From Adiantum capillus-veneris (Eukaryota > Streptophyta > Polypodiopsida > Polypodiales > Pteridaceae): a stretch of DNA of 64,000 nt. Location: contig CM043962.1 of the NCBI GenBank assembly GCA_014529385.2, positions 90,011,680-90,075,679 of the forward strand. The letters are read 5' to 3'. Of this stretch, positions 46,137-57,255 are shown piece by piece. A program made the translations under genes and the position numbers. The notes beneath the pieces were generated by a model. That model saw only the letters and a list, made by a program, of their open reading frames with translations. It was not told where the DNA came from and ran no database searches. Numbering within the stretch: position 1 is the stretch's first letter; each line of letters opens with the position of its first letter.

Positions 46137-48046
46137 TTAAATTTGATATTCCACCAGGTGGCCACTCGCGTTGCTTTTCAAACGGCCAAACCGTGAGGTT
46201 GTTGCCAAGGTATCTCTTGCCTCGAAAACAGACTCAGCGTAAATTTGGTTGAAGGTTCTATCCAACGCAAGCACTAAATCGGCTGCTACACCAGTAACTT
46301 GCACATCAAGAAGCTTTTTGTCTTTTGTTGCAATACGTGTCTCCAGCTTCGGTGTTGTGATTATTGTGGTGTTGTTATTGCAAGATCCACAATAAGGTGC
46401 CTGCCTAAGTCTATACACTTTTGTGGATTTACAATTTGAACAATGCTTCTCCAGCAGCACACTATTGAAGTTGACGAATCGGAGGGTGCCAACAACCTGG
46501 ATAAGGCAACTATGTAAGAAAATGAGAGAAGTCACTTCTAATATATCACGATATGCTATATGAGTGCACCTCACGATTGTAGCCCAAATTTTTTGTTTGA
46601 GCTTGAAAGACGGCGGCAAGCTCCTATTTGAGTCATGCACTACAAACAAGCACTAGAATTGTAACATCCAGTATTGACAAGGTATTGGCCTTGGCAAGGA
46701 ATGCACCAATGTTTCTTGCAATGCACATTATAGGGCCATCAACAACCATTTCCTGAAGCAATTGTTGACAATCATCTTTGCGAGAGTTCACAAAACGCAA
46801 CTACAAGAAAAGATTAAATATGGAAACAAAATCAAAAAGAGGATCAATATATCATGGAAGATTTCAAATGTATAATGAAAGAGCAGAAAACAATAAGCAA
46901 GATAGGTGAATTCTTACAAATGCCCTATCTGATGGGAGAGGACCATCTGCAATCAAAAGGTCACCAACAGACCCACCAAATCTTCACTGCGAGTTGTGAT
47001 TTTGTAAAATAACAAAAGCAAGTGTGCTCAACTGAGAACGTCCACTCGAAGATTGTTGTGCACCTATCTCATCAAGAAATACACGTATCTTGCAATCAGG
47101 GGCGAATGTAAGAGACACCGGGAAAGGTTCCGCTGTGCTTACAATAGTAGTAGCATCGATGTATAAGGAATACAGTGTTGACCCCACATCTGCCCTATTT
47201 TTGCGTCTGAAAACTGGGCTGTCAATGTGAACAAATTCACTCAGGTGGAGATTATCGACGTAGAGCTCTATGTATGGATCATTGATCACCACTGTAATAG
47301 TGTCGGTGCATTCTTCATCAACCAAGTCGAGCTTCAAGTAACGGTTGTATTTCAGCTGGTCAAGAACAACTTTGTAGGTCCCATATAGATTCAATATGTG
47401 GCCCTCAATACAAAATCGTGGGCTTGAGTCAGAGATATCAGTGATCAAGAATTGTGGGAGAAGACTTTGAGAAAATGGAACAATGCTAAGATCAATAGGC
47501 TTCTTATCTGGTTGAGATGATTCACCCAATCCATACAAGCCAGAAGGTTGAACAGAAGGCTTAATTTCAATCGGGCTCGGATCATTGGCATTGTTAATAG
47601 GTATGTCCTCAATAGGGTTTGGGACAATTGTTGCTTGGAGTGGCAAGGGAGGCTCAATAGACAAAGGCTCAATATCAAGAGGTGTTGGCTTGTTTAGCGC
47701 ATGGGATGAAACAACTATTTCAACATATGGTTCCTTCTTGATATTAACGTGCTCCACCATGGGTTGCTTGTCTACATAATCCAAAAGATAGCAACAAAAA
47801 GAAAAAACTCTATGAGTTGACAAAATCGCTCTCAAAAAGACATGCTTTTCCAATAATGAATGCTCACATGCAGAGTTCACCGGGTCGTCCAAATGAAACA
47901 ATGCGCGTGCAGTAGGCTTGTGAGGCCTATGAAGGTCCTGCTTCAATCTTTTGTGAGGCGCTGCTGATGTGCAAGCAGTTGGGGGCGCTTCGGAACGGTA
48001 ATCGCTTGAGATAGGAGTACCTTCTGCCAACCTCCGAAGCTCTGCA
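46137..48046 (-). CDS. RPA1-like single-stranded DNA-binding protein, intron-containing
   Basis: The main exon begins after an AG at about 48047 (ELRRLAEGTPISSDYRS) and runs to about 46984. Its second half has an OB-fold-like segment: FCIEGHILNLYGTYKVVLDQ, LKLDLVDEECTDTITVVIND, FVHIDSPVFRRKNRADVG. Short exons follow: about 46975-46917 (FGGSVGDLLIADGPLPSDRAF, donor GTAAGA) and from about 46801 (VNSRKDDCQQLLQEMVVDG). 46649-46137 has VVGTLRFVNFNSVLLEKHC with a zinc ribbon CSNC...PYCGSC, as in RPA1 C-terminal domains. It is on the same strand as, and just upstream of, the Helentron Rep-helicase; RPA-like genes are common Helitron companions. Exon 1 and exact splice sites are uncertain. It could be a host RPA-like gene picked up recently. 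Confidence 0.6.
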
Positions 48047-48288
48047 GAAAATTAATTATGAGCACCTAACACCTTCCATATATAATGAAAAGTTTAATAA
48101 CAATAGGTAGAAACATAAGCAGTCATTTGTCACACGAACTGTTCAAGGTGAAAACCTTGCTGTATAACTACACCTTGTATATCAAACCACCTAGAAGACA
48201 AAGAGGCGCTTTCAATTTAGGAAGGTGGTAATCATATGAGAGTGGCAAATATTGTTGCGATACAAGTGTATGTATGTCTGTGTGTGTT

Positions 48289-48325
<37 letters not shown>

Positions 48326-49740
48326 CAATGATTATGAAGCGAGAATGACGAGATATTAAGCACCGTAGATGAGATGACAGAAGACAAGATAATAATTCTT
48401 ATCCTCATATATTACACAGGTAGCTTAGTTATGATGAAAGGAAGTTCGACACAAAATATGATGACCACAAGTCCATAGATGGCCTATTGAAAGGAGAGCA
48501 TGTTGACCAAGTATGATTACTCAAGAGTGGCCTACCAATTGGCTTCTTAAAAGCTAGCAAACTTAAGAAACCCTTGTATGCACCATAGATGGCCTATTGA
48601 AAAGAGGGCATGTTGACCAAGTATGATTACTCAAGAGTGGCCTACCAATTGGTTTCTTAAAAGTTAGCAAACTTAAGAAACGCTTGTATGTATTCGCAAA
48701 TACCGAGAAGAGGGCATGGACCTAGAATATTGATCTTTGAACTACATATTAGAAGGATTGTAGTCATGCAAGCCTATGTTGGCGAAAGAAATCTTAGGTG
48801 TGTCACACAGCACATGCATATGAAATGATCAAGCCATTTCGACCTTTGAGCCATATAGTAGAAGGATTGTAGCCGTGTAAGGCTATGTTTATGGAGAGAC
48901 GGCACAATGTGGGAATGCGAATAAAAGCCTAGTTGTGTATGCTCATTGCTTAAACATGTTGAGGGTTATGAAAGCTAGATTTTAAAAAACCAAGAACGGC
49001 TTGGTGGAACGCTAGCAAAAAGCCAAGACTACACAAGCACTCAATAACAAGACAAGACGACAAGAAGAGAATCCGCAAAGCAACCATCACATTTCCATAA
49101 CAATAATCAAAGCAAGCATGATTAGACAATAATATCGAACAATCTCGCAATGAATAAAACATTCATAATGCCGATCAACAACAGATTCGATGATACAAAT
49201 TCTTAAAGAGTTTGGCCAAGCAAAAAACAGTAAGTAGAACAAGACAAAAATCTTCAATGGATCTCACTGCCTTCAAAATCCATGTTGTAAGCACCATCAG
49301 AACCTCCACTGCTTATGTACCATTCTTGGCCTTCATGAGCAAAATAACTCCCACTGTTTTGTTTGGAAGCCATTGCCAAGCAAAGTAATTTTAGCACAAA
49401 GTATTTTTACACAGTTCTTCACATACACAAAGGCTTAACAATGCCTGCTTTTATAGACTTTCATGAGAGGTATTCAAAAGTGACATTCAATTCAACTTCA
49501 ACAAAAAGAGCACGTTTGCCATCTTGGCAAATTGAAGCAAAGTAATTTCCTCTTGGCAAAGTCAAGGTCATGGCATGTGGGAAAAAAAGGTCATGGCATT
49601 TAATGCCTTATAAGGCTATGCATCCTCTCCACCATTGATAGGATTGGACAACCACCTTGTATTTTCTATGGAAAATCATATCACATTTATGAAGCACTTT
49701 ATGTCACCTATACTTCCATTCAGAATGACATTGTAAGAGT
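48047..49740. other. Non-coding DNA with local duplications
   Basis: Contains possible upstream exon sequence of the RPA-like gene near 48130-48190 (WFDIQGVVIQQGFHLEQF), (GA)n at 48291-48321, a 110-bp tandem duplication and a second, looser duplication (48718-48790 against 48836-48900). The remainder to 49740 shows no gene. Confidence 0.5.
48473..48692. repeat. 110-bp direct tandem duplication
   Basis: Units 48473-48582 and 48583-48692 share ccatagatggcctattgaaa through cttaagaaac with only a few substitutions. Confidence 0.9.
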
Positions 49741-49813
49741 TGCGTCCCACTGGGCGCATGCAGTGCATAGGAGGTAGATCACTATGCACTGCAAGCCCCC
49801 GACCTGTGGGACG
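49741..49813. repeat. Inverted repeat / hairpin
   Basis: Outer arms cgtcccac and gtgggacg enclose inner arms gcagtgcatag and ctatgcactgc around a loop of about 11 nt. GC-rich compared with its surroundings. It may be the terminus of an unidentified transposon. Confidence 0.7.
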
Positions 49814-50009
49814 GCTCTCACATGCCCTCTCATGCAAGCATCTCAATGAAAGAATGTGGGGACCTACCAATTTTCATCAACAAGGCACAGGTCTCTCCAT
49901 GCACTATACAATGAAGCAATTTTTTTAAATTTGGGCATGGACAGACAGAGAGAAAGCACGAGTAGCATGGGAAAAAATAGAAAGATTGAGAGGGCTTGCA
50001 CGTCCTCTT

Positions 50010-50067
<58 letters not shown>

Positions 50068-50231
50068 AGGGGGGGGGGGGGGGGACGCCCTCCCTTTTCC
50101 CTCAAGGCATCCCCTATGATTCTGTGTTTTTTTAATAGAATTAAGTAGTAAGACATATTCAAATGTATACGTGGGCATTGGTCCAATTGTCTTGGCCCTT
50201 GGAAAAATTAAACCGCTCTCATGAGCTAATT
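49814..50231. other. Spacer with (GT)n and poly-G
   Basis: Holds a (GT)n tract at about 50016-50066 followed directly by a G-run to about 50085. No gene seen. Confidence 0.7.
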
Positions 50232-50726
50232 ATTAGGGAAAATTACCAAAATACCCCTCTAATTTGTGGAAACTCCCAAAATAGCCTTCAAATTTCAAAA
50301 ACACACCCAATATTTGGTTATAAATTCCCAAAATTCCCCTTAAATTTTCCAAAATTCCCAAAATACCCCTAGTCGTGAGATTAAATTTCTCCAAAGATAA
50401 AAACATTTCTAGCTTTTTATAAGAAGACTTATTGTGTATCAATACAAGATGCTAAAACTAGAATTTGACTTCGTTACATAGGCTTTGGAGATGAAATGCT
50501 TCATTATTTTTAGATATAATTGTCTTTTTTTGCAAGGTAATTTGTGAAAAATTACATGTTAAGCACTAACAAACGGATGTCAATTGTCAAAAAGAAATAA
50601 AGATTATAAAATTTTGAACTATTCAACCAAAAATAGAAACAAGGGTATTTTGGGAGTTGTTGAAATTTGAGGGGTATTTTGGAAATTTCCACAAATAAGA
50701 GGGGTATTTTGGTAATTTTCCCTAAT
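50232..50726. repeat. Foldback/MITE-like repeat with about 40-bp inverted ends
   Basis: Left end ttagggaaaattaccaaaat, right end its inverse attttggtaattttccctaa. The inverted arms continue as repeats of caaaatacccctcaaatttc. No clear target duplication. The core recurs at 50868-51254. Confidence 0.65.
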
Positions 50727-50791
50727 CATTAATATCTTGCAAGTAATTTGTATCTTATTTGAGACTATGCATGTGCAAGTTGTTGGAACTT

Positions 50792-50811
50792 GGGGGGGGG
50801 GGGGGGGGGGG
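50792..50811. repeat. Poly-G run
   Basis: An uninterrupted run of about 20 G between the two copies of the foldback repeat; unusual and possibly an assembly-sensitive spot. Confidence 0.9.
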
Positions 50812-50867
50812 ACTCCGAGTTTCAATTGTCAAAAAGGAATAAAGATTAGAAAATTTTGAACTATTCA

Positions 50868-51310
50868 ACCAAAATACCCCTCTAATTTGTGGAAATTCCC
50901 AAAATAGCCTTCAAATTTCAAAAACACACCCAATATTTGGTTATAAATTCCCAAAATGCCCTTCAAATTTTCCAAAATTCCCAAAATACCCCTAGTCATG
51001 AGATTAAATTTCTCCAAAGATAAAAACATTTCTAGATTTTTATAAGAAGACTTATTGTGTATCAATACAAGATGCTAAAACTAGAATTTGACTTCGTTAC
51101 GTAGGCTTTGGAGATGAAATGCTTCATCATTTTTAGATATAATTGTCTTTTTTTGCAAGGTAATTTGTGAAAAATTACATGTTAAGCACTAACAAACGGA
51201 TGTCAATCGTCAAAAAGGAATAAAGATTAGAAAATTTGAACTATTCAACCAAAATAGAAAGAAGGGTATTTTGGGAATTTTCAAAATTTGAGGGGTATTT
51301 TGGGAATTTC
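50868..51310. repeat. Second, truncated copy of the foldback repeat
   Basis: Begins inside the inverted end (ccaaaatacccctctaattt) and follows the 50237-50640 sequence closely for about 390 bp, then ends in the inverse arm (attttgggaatttccacaaa) near 51310. The 50-bp tail caattgtcaaaaaggaataa... occurs before it as well, so the two copies are arranged as an imperfect tandem. Confidence 0.8.
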
Positions 51311-52215
51311 CACAAATTATCATCATGACTACTCACACATCCTGACTTACAATATGACGGCACAACATAAACATGCCCCAGGTGATGTCTCCTTATTACT
51401 TCTAGTGGCCACCATTCATTCTCTTCAACCAAATTTAGTGGGAATGTACCTTGCTAATTTACATCTTCCTTGACAGTCCTGAATACAAAAGGTGCAATCT
51501 ATACTCTTTATAATGCAGCTTAAAACTTTGAAGAAAGGAGAGAACCTCCACGTGTCACACTCTGGTTCATTTCAAAGAAAACCTTTGGAAACATTTTATT
51601 TGAAATGCAAAAGTGAAGAGTTAAGTACTTAGATGGTAAAAAATGAAAAGACTTTCTGATTGATTTATTGCTGACAATGTAAAGTCAAAAGATTAGAACT
51701 TAGCCTTGGTAATTCAAAGTCAAAAAAGTAGTACTCTATCTACATTTGTGTTATTGACAGTTCTTGGGAAGGCCATGGAGTTTTGCTTGTGTCCTCAAAT
51801 GTCAAGGGTGACCACTGACTACTTCTTTTCTGAAAGCCATTTAAAGAGTATCTCTACTTTGCATTTTGAAGGCCATGAAGAACTCCCCTCTACGTGTCGG
51901 CCAATTTACCTCTCTCAACACGCTTTTACAATGAATTTTCCATGCGGCAAATGATCTTCGATCTTGGCACATCCGTGTTAGTGTGTGTGTGTGTGTGTGC
52001 ATGAGAGAGAGAGAGAGAGAGAGACCCGTTTCAGGTGTGTGTATGAGAGATAGAGTTGGCGTGCCATTTGTTGTGGTATCGGAGCGTTGCGGAGGTCTTC
52101 CATATTTGCATTGCATTAATGAAGTGCAATGAGCTCGACAATTCATCCATGGGAGTATAATAATTTGTTGTGGATGTCTTAGACACATTGTGAGTGTACA
52201 TGTGCGTGTGCGCAC
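51311..52215. other. Spacer without recognised genes
   Basis: AT-rich DNA; apart from a (TG)n(AG)n tract at 51979-52023 nothing is recognised. Confidence 0.45.
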
Positions 52216-52514
<299 letters not shown>

Positions 52515-52589
52515 CTGTGCGCTCCTTGCCGCACTGTCGAAGCAAGGGACTTGCCTAACACTGTGTGCGAGCCACAGACGGCTCCAAGC

Positions 52590-53044
52590 ACACCACTAGC
52601 TTAACTAGTAAGCTCAAAAGAGGGCTTACTAAGGAGACGCCGCTACGTCGCGCTCAACCGGTTCACTGCCGTCGTGCCGCCGCAATTCTTGATCACACAC
52701 ACACACTCTCTCTCTCAAGTACACACACACACACTAGTACACAAGGAGATGGAGCAAGAGCACCTTTCTTGCATTGCACAAATGAGAGAATGAGTGAATT
52801 TTAGGTTTAGTTGGCTTTTATATGAGCTCACTCCATTCACACTTGGACGCCCATGCTTAGCCAACTAATCTCTTGAATGTCCCAGTTAGAGTGCGCCTCT
52901 CATCGGCGATCACTCTTACCCTTTTCCTATTGGACCGACAAGCCCCGGTACCTAACTCTACCAAATAAATATTACAATGTCCACCGTAGGTTACAACGTC
53001 CGTCTCGTAGGTGATAGGGTGTCCGTGAGCCGTGAGGGTTAACA
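52590..53044 (-). repeat. Putative 3' LTR of a gypsy-type element (G)
   Basis: The minus strand begins TGTTAACCCTCACGG right after a polypurine tract (AGGAAGGGGGGCA, 53045-53057). It contains a TATA box (TATAAAA, 52816-52822) followed by a pyrimidine-rich transcribed part with short SSRs at 52698-52733. The far end was not defined; the position given is approximate. No second copy is in the window. Confidence 0.55.
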
Positions 53045-53079
53045 TGCCCCCCTTCCTGATGTAGATTCCGTCCTCGGAA
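53045..53079 (-). promoter_or_regulatory. Polypurine tract and hairpin of element G
   Basis: PPT AGGAAGGGGGGCA on the minus strand abuts the putative LTR start. Beside it TTCCG-TCCT-CGGAA (53066-53079) has the same TCCT loop and CG closing pairs as the hairpins next to the PPTs of gypsy A and B. Confidence 0.5.
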
Positions 53080-54545
53080 GCTATTGAGTTGAAGCTCGTT
53101 GGTCGAGGTGGAAGAGCATTTGAGATGAATGTCCTTAGCCTTCTTCAGTCACTGCAAAATCAAACAACATTGCACAGTAATTGCATTCTCATAAGCGATT
53201 AAAAAGCATATGCAATTTTAGGCAGACAATTGATTGGTAACAGAATTTTAAACAATTTGTGAGCAATAAGCATTAAATTGCAATGTAATCAAATGCATAA
53301 ACAGATGTAAAGGTAAAAAATTAAACAAGTCTGGGGTCGCTAATTTAACGGTCGAAAGGCACTAGAGATCGACTATTAATACCATGGGTAAGCTTCTTAA
53401 TTTTCTCTGGTTAATTAGTTTGTTTAATCGCGAGAGCCAAGTATTTCATGTTCGAGGGCTGACTAGAGGCTATACCTAGAGGACCTTGTAGTTAAGCTAC
53501 GATAAAAGGAATTTCTCATGAAATCATCGCCTGACTATTTACCTTTGCTTTGACCCCCCAAAGTCTTTTCACAGTGATTCAATTTTGATGTGTGTGCTTA
53601 TTTTGTATGCCTTGGGTTTTTTTCTTTTCAAGGAAAAGCGCCCACACTGGGAACCTCTAGGGCTCTAGTACCATAGGCGATACATGTGAGTGGAGTACCA
53701 ATTTAAGCAGGGATTTCTCTTCCAGCTTAAAATTTTACATTGTGGCACTTTGATAATTTTTTGTGTTGTTTGTTTTCATCATTTTAATTTTGTAGTTTTG
53801 GGGGGTCATATAACTCTGATACACCTCCCCAGGCTCATCACACTAGTAAACTCCCTTTATAATACTTAAGCTAAAGGTCAATAGGGTCAAGCCCACTAGA
53901 AAGCCCTAGTACATTTCACACAATGCTGCCTAAATCGGATTAAGAACCTAAGTAACCATTGCTTATTAGGAAGGCATTCCCCATGGTATTAAGAGAAGAT
54001 TTATAACACCTAGCTTGGTCAAACTAGCTTAGTCGGACTGCTTGATTTTTAAACCTAGACAAGTGATTATGACAAAAAATTACATTGAATTAAATGTTTG
54101 ATACTAAGCAAATGCGGTGAATATTAGGCTACCAATCACAATTAAAGCAGACAAACATGGATGCAAAATAGATAGGGGCAATGCTAATGGACAAAAAACA
54201 CCTGTTTGTGTTGATGGTCGCGCTTGATCTGAAGTGTGAACGAGAGAAAGGTTCGATGAAGGTCCAAATCCTATCAATAGCAACACGCTCCTGTACACAC
54301 TAGGAAACAAAAGGAATACCTCCATGAGGCACATTAGTGGGAAAAGGTACCAACACTTATTGAACACAACAAAAAACATAAGGAACCCTAACCTAATTTT
54401 TTGCACTCCCCCTAGAGAGTCATGGGAATAGGATATTGTAGAGGTTGGGGGGAAACCCTAAGGCTAAACCCCTATCCTCGTCGTCGAGATAAACAAAGTC
54501 ATCATCCATGAGACCATATGTGCCATCCGTGTAGTCCTGTAAATT
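53080..54545. other. Non-coding interior of element G
   Basis: No RT, RNase H or integrase can be read on either strand where an autonomous gypsy would have them. A minus-strand frame 54406-54104 is hydrophobic and unrecognised. Suggests an internally deleted or non-autonomous element. Confidence 0.45.
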
Positions 54546-54843
54546 TTATTCTTCATCATAGGTGCCCATGTTTACTAAGAAGGTCACTAGACGCCTATAG
54601 TCATCTTGGTCAAAAGGGTAGGCTTGTGCAATGGGAGAAACTCTCTCTACTAAGTATGGATCAAACGTGGTCAAGAGACGTATTAGCCATTCTAACTCCT
54701 CAAAATTCCGCTCCCATGCTAGCGTACCTATCAAATCCCATTCACATGCAAGCACTGGAAAGACCATGTGAAATATTTGTGAAAAGTAACGAGGGTACCT
54801 CTCACCCAAGGCTAGAGTGGATGACTCTAGCGTACTAGCCATA
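54546..54843 (-). CDS. Unrecognised small ORF in element G
   Basis: From ATG 54843 (MASTLESSTLALGERYPRYF), it continues through CEWDLIGTLAWERNFEELEW and AYPFDQDDYRRLVTFLVNMG to a stop at 54546; about 98 codons. Acidic, Trp-containing, no signal peptide or known domain. The same frame stays open after the stop (NLQDYTDGTYGLMDDDFVYL), so it may be a remnant of a longer protein. It lies downstream of the retropepsin part on the same strand, which is not where gag would be. Confidence 0.3.
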
Positions 54844-55079
54844 TCTGTACACACAAATAGATGATGGTTAGAGTGCAAATATTACAAGGGTCGTGTTCTT
54901 GTGCATAATTTCTTTTTATGATTTTGTGGTATGGCTCTTTCTCTTTTACTTTTTTATCTTATTTTTGTGAGTATAAGGCTTTATATATACATTCCCTAAG
55001 ATTGGAGATTAAGAGGTCAGGGAGAAAGGTTCAGAGGGAAGAAAGTGAATAATGGTTGTCCACAAACACTCCCCCCTTC

Positions 55080-55611
55080 CTTGGGTAGATCATACCGTTT
55101 GAAATGATGTCGTCACCCTTTGACACCAGTTGTTCCAAGTTGTTATAGGTGAAGATTTTTGCCAGTAGTTTTCTATTACCTTAGGTGCCTCATCGAGTTG
55201 CAAGGGTGGTAAGGTACTCTCCCAGGATCGAACTTGAAGTGGTTCATCAGGTGATTCTTGAACACTGGAAGGTGTGGATTCCTTTGTAGCTTCATGGAGG
55301 TCCACTATTGTAGGTGGAGGCTGTGTAGAAGCTTTTACCTCTATGGATGTATTACATGAGGAGCTAGAAGCTTCATGGAACTCCCCCCTTCCTGAGCTAG
55401 GTGGAATAAATTGGTTTTGCCTTGGAGCTCAAACTAGCTCTGGACTAGGTGTGTAGCATTCTGTGATCTTTCCCTTCCCACGGTCTGCCATTGGCTTTAG
55501 CGTTACACTATTTGACTCATATGGGTTTGTTGTTGATAAGGAAGGACACATTTTACGTTTAGGTACCCAAATTTGCTCATTTCCATCATAGTAGCCTTGG
55601 GCTTCTAATAG
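55080..55611 (-). pseudogene. Continuation of the element G polyprotein beyond the fusion ORF
   Basis: After the TAG at 55612 the frame continues LLEAQGYYDGNEQIWVPKRK, SNSVTLKPMADRGKGKITEC, a stop near 55430, then SSVQESPDEPLQVRSWESTL and WNNWCQRVTTSFQTV to about 55090. Pro/Ser-rich, with a repeated W(V/I)PK-type motif (YQWVPKALL upstream, IWVPKR here). No known domain. Confidence 0.4.
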
Positions 55612-57255
55612 TCATTTTTGAATCCATCGTGATTTGGTCTTGACTCTCCTAGAGCGCGCTCTTGGTTTTCCAGGGAAATTTTTTCTTGGAATGGATGGGA
55701 GGGTTGAGGTAGTTGGAAGTAAAGCCTTGGGGACCCATTGATATGTACTCTTAGGTCGTGCAGGTTGAGTACTTGCAATATTACTACTTGCTGCAACTAC
55801 AAGTGTTGAAGTGCTAGGTTCATGGGTAGCCGGCAAAGACGAGTTAACCACCTTGGCTTGTGAATGTTGGCTATCCTTCAACTTTGCTAGAGTTTGCAAC
55901 GTAGGTGACTTTGCTTGAATGATAGGGGTAAGAGTCGGTGGTCGCGTCGTGACACTACCAGTATCCCAATCAATAGTGCATTTGGTTGCCAACATCCACG
56001 TGCATCCCAGGTTTACGTTGCCTTCCATAGCTCCCGCGGGCATGACTAGAAACCTCTGCACTATGCTTCCATTGTCATAGACAATAGGGGTCTGAAGGAC
56101 TCCAAGAATAGCAGTTTTCTTTTTATTAATTCCCTTGACTTGCATCGTACTCGGGGATAGGGTCGGTTTCCCTAATTGACACCAAACTCCATGGGATAAA
56201 AAATTGTGTTTAGCTCCCGTATCTAATAAGGCATTGTATAGTACTTTCCCATAGGGGCTATTTAGCTCAATTGGGTATCGTAGGGGTGGCTCAGATTCAT
56301 ATGGTGGCAATGGAACACTCAGTGCCTTTCCCTTCTCCATATTGAAACGTTGCAAAACCTTGTCAATATACTCTGTTTGAGATAACCAGATCAACTTCTT
56401 TGATCTGTCTCTCTCAATGCGCATACCAAGTATATGACTTGCCTCACTTATGTCTTTCATGTCAAACGATTTTGCCATCTTTGACTTCAAAGCTGAAATT
56501 TCTTCCAAGTGCTTGCCAGCAATCAACATGTCATCCACATACAAAATAAGGATCAACCAACTGCCATCCTTAGCCTTGTTTGTATATAGACAATGATCGA
56601 ACTCACTACGTTTGTAGCCTTGAGAAAGCATAAACTTGTGGAATTTATGGTAACATGCCCTCGGTGATTGTTTTAAGCCATAAAGACTCTTTAACAACTG
56701 GCATACCCAATCTTCCTTGCCTTTCTCAACAAACACTTCTGGCTGCTGCATGTAAATTTCCACATCTAAATCACCATGCAAGAACGCTGTCTTGACACCC
56801 ATTTGGTGCAACACCAAATCTAATATGGCAACCAATGCAAGAAAGCATCTCAATGTAGTCATCTTGACCACCGGAGAGAAGACTTCATCAAAGTCAATGC
56901 CTTGTTCTTGCTTAAAGCCCTTGGCAACGAGCCTTGCTTTGTACTTTGGCTGACTCTCATGAGCGGTGATCTTATACCTGTAAACCCATTTACAAGGTAG
57001 AGCCTTTTTGCCCCATGGTAATTTAACTAGCTTCCATGTCTGGTTTTTATGCAGAGCTATCATCTCTGACTGCATGGCCAATTTCCAATTCCCGGAGTCC
57101 TTCATTTGCAATGCTTCCTTGTAACATGAAGGCTCATTGCAATCAGTCAACATGACATAGTTCATAGATGGAACAAACCTATCAGGAGGTCGCGTGACAC
57201 GTCCAGATCTATGCACAATAGGTGGCTCAAGATCAGCCACAACCTGTGGTTCCAC
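55612..57255 (-). CDS. Fusion ORF: copia reverse transcriptase joined in frame to a gypsy-type retropepsin region
   Basis: 547 codons without a stop. Residues 1-316 are Ty1/copia RT: YKEALQMKDSGNWKLAMQSE, LPCKWVYRYKI, ARLVAKGFKQEQGIDFDEVF, the HQMGVKTAFLHGDLDVEIYM block, SLYGLKQSPRACY and the catalytic ILYVDDMLIAG (YVDD intact, residues 239-242). It ends abruptly after QRFNMEKGKALSVPLP, before RNase H. From about residue 317 (near 56307) the sequence is unrelated: a retropepsin motif ALLDTGAKHNFLS (Asp345) with a strand-rich domain (GCTWMLATKCTIDWDTG), then a Pro/Ser/Thr-rich tail ending in Arg/Lys clusters. The upstream copia frame is open into this ORF (the first codon is GTG, so the true start is further upstream). 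No ATG or promoter for the fusion is apparent; expression is unproven. Confidence 0.8.
   Translation of the reverse strand: MEPQVVADLEPPIVHRSGRVTRPPDRFVPSMNYVMLTDCNEPSCYKEALQMKDSGNWKLAMQSEMIALHKNQTWKLVKLPWGKKALPCKWVYRYKITAHESQPKYKARLVAKGFKQEQGIDFDEVFSPVVKMTTLRCFLALVAILDLVLHQMGVKTAFLHGDLDVEIYMQQPEVFVEKGKEDWVCQLLKSLYGLKQSPRACYHKFHKFMLSQGYKRSEFDHCLYTNKAKDGSWLILILYVDDMLIAGKHLEEISALKSKMAKSFDMKDISEASHILGMRIERDRSKKLIWLSQTEYIDKVLQRFNMEKGKALSVPLPPYESEPPLRYPIELNSPYGKVLYNALLDTGAKHNFLSHGVWCQLGKPTLSPSTMQVKGINKKKTAILGVLQTPIVYDNGSIVQRFLVMPAGAMEGNVNLGCTWMLATKCTIDWDTGSVTTRPPTLTPIIQAKSPTLQTLAKLKDSQHSQAKVVNSSLPATHEPSTSTLVVAASSNIASTQPARPKSTYQWVPKALLPTTSTLPSIPRKNFPGKPRARSRRVKTKSRWIQK

Larger units (their letters stand above)
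40263..48046 (-). mobile_element. Helentron/Helitron2-like rolling-circle transposon (decayed)
   Basis: Order on the minus strand: RPA-like gene (48046-46137); a Rep-helicase protein with an N-terminal HTH-like and Cys-rich region (45669-44700), a Helitron replication initiator region (44690-42484) and PIF1-type helicase (42160-40725); and a C-terminal endonuclease/exonuclease/phosphatase domain (40725-40263). Rep-helicase plus C-terminal endonuclease is the layout of the Helentron/Helitron2 group. Canonical plant Helitrons carry Rep-helicase and RPA-like genes but usually no endonuclease. The limits given are those of the coding parts; the true termini were not identified. Stops and frameshifts make it non-autonomous. 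Confidence 0.8.

Noticed and set aside
46137-48046. Interpretation as the host RPA1 gene
   Set aside because: Short, divergent, and placed next to a Rep-helicase on the same strand as RPA-like genes of Helitrons; a transposon origin is more likely, though not proven.
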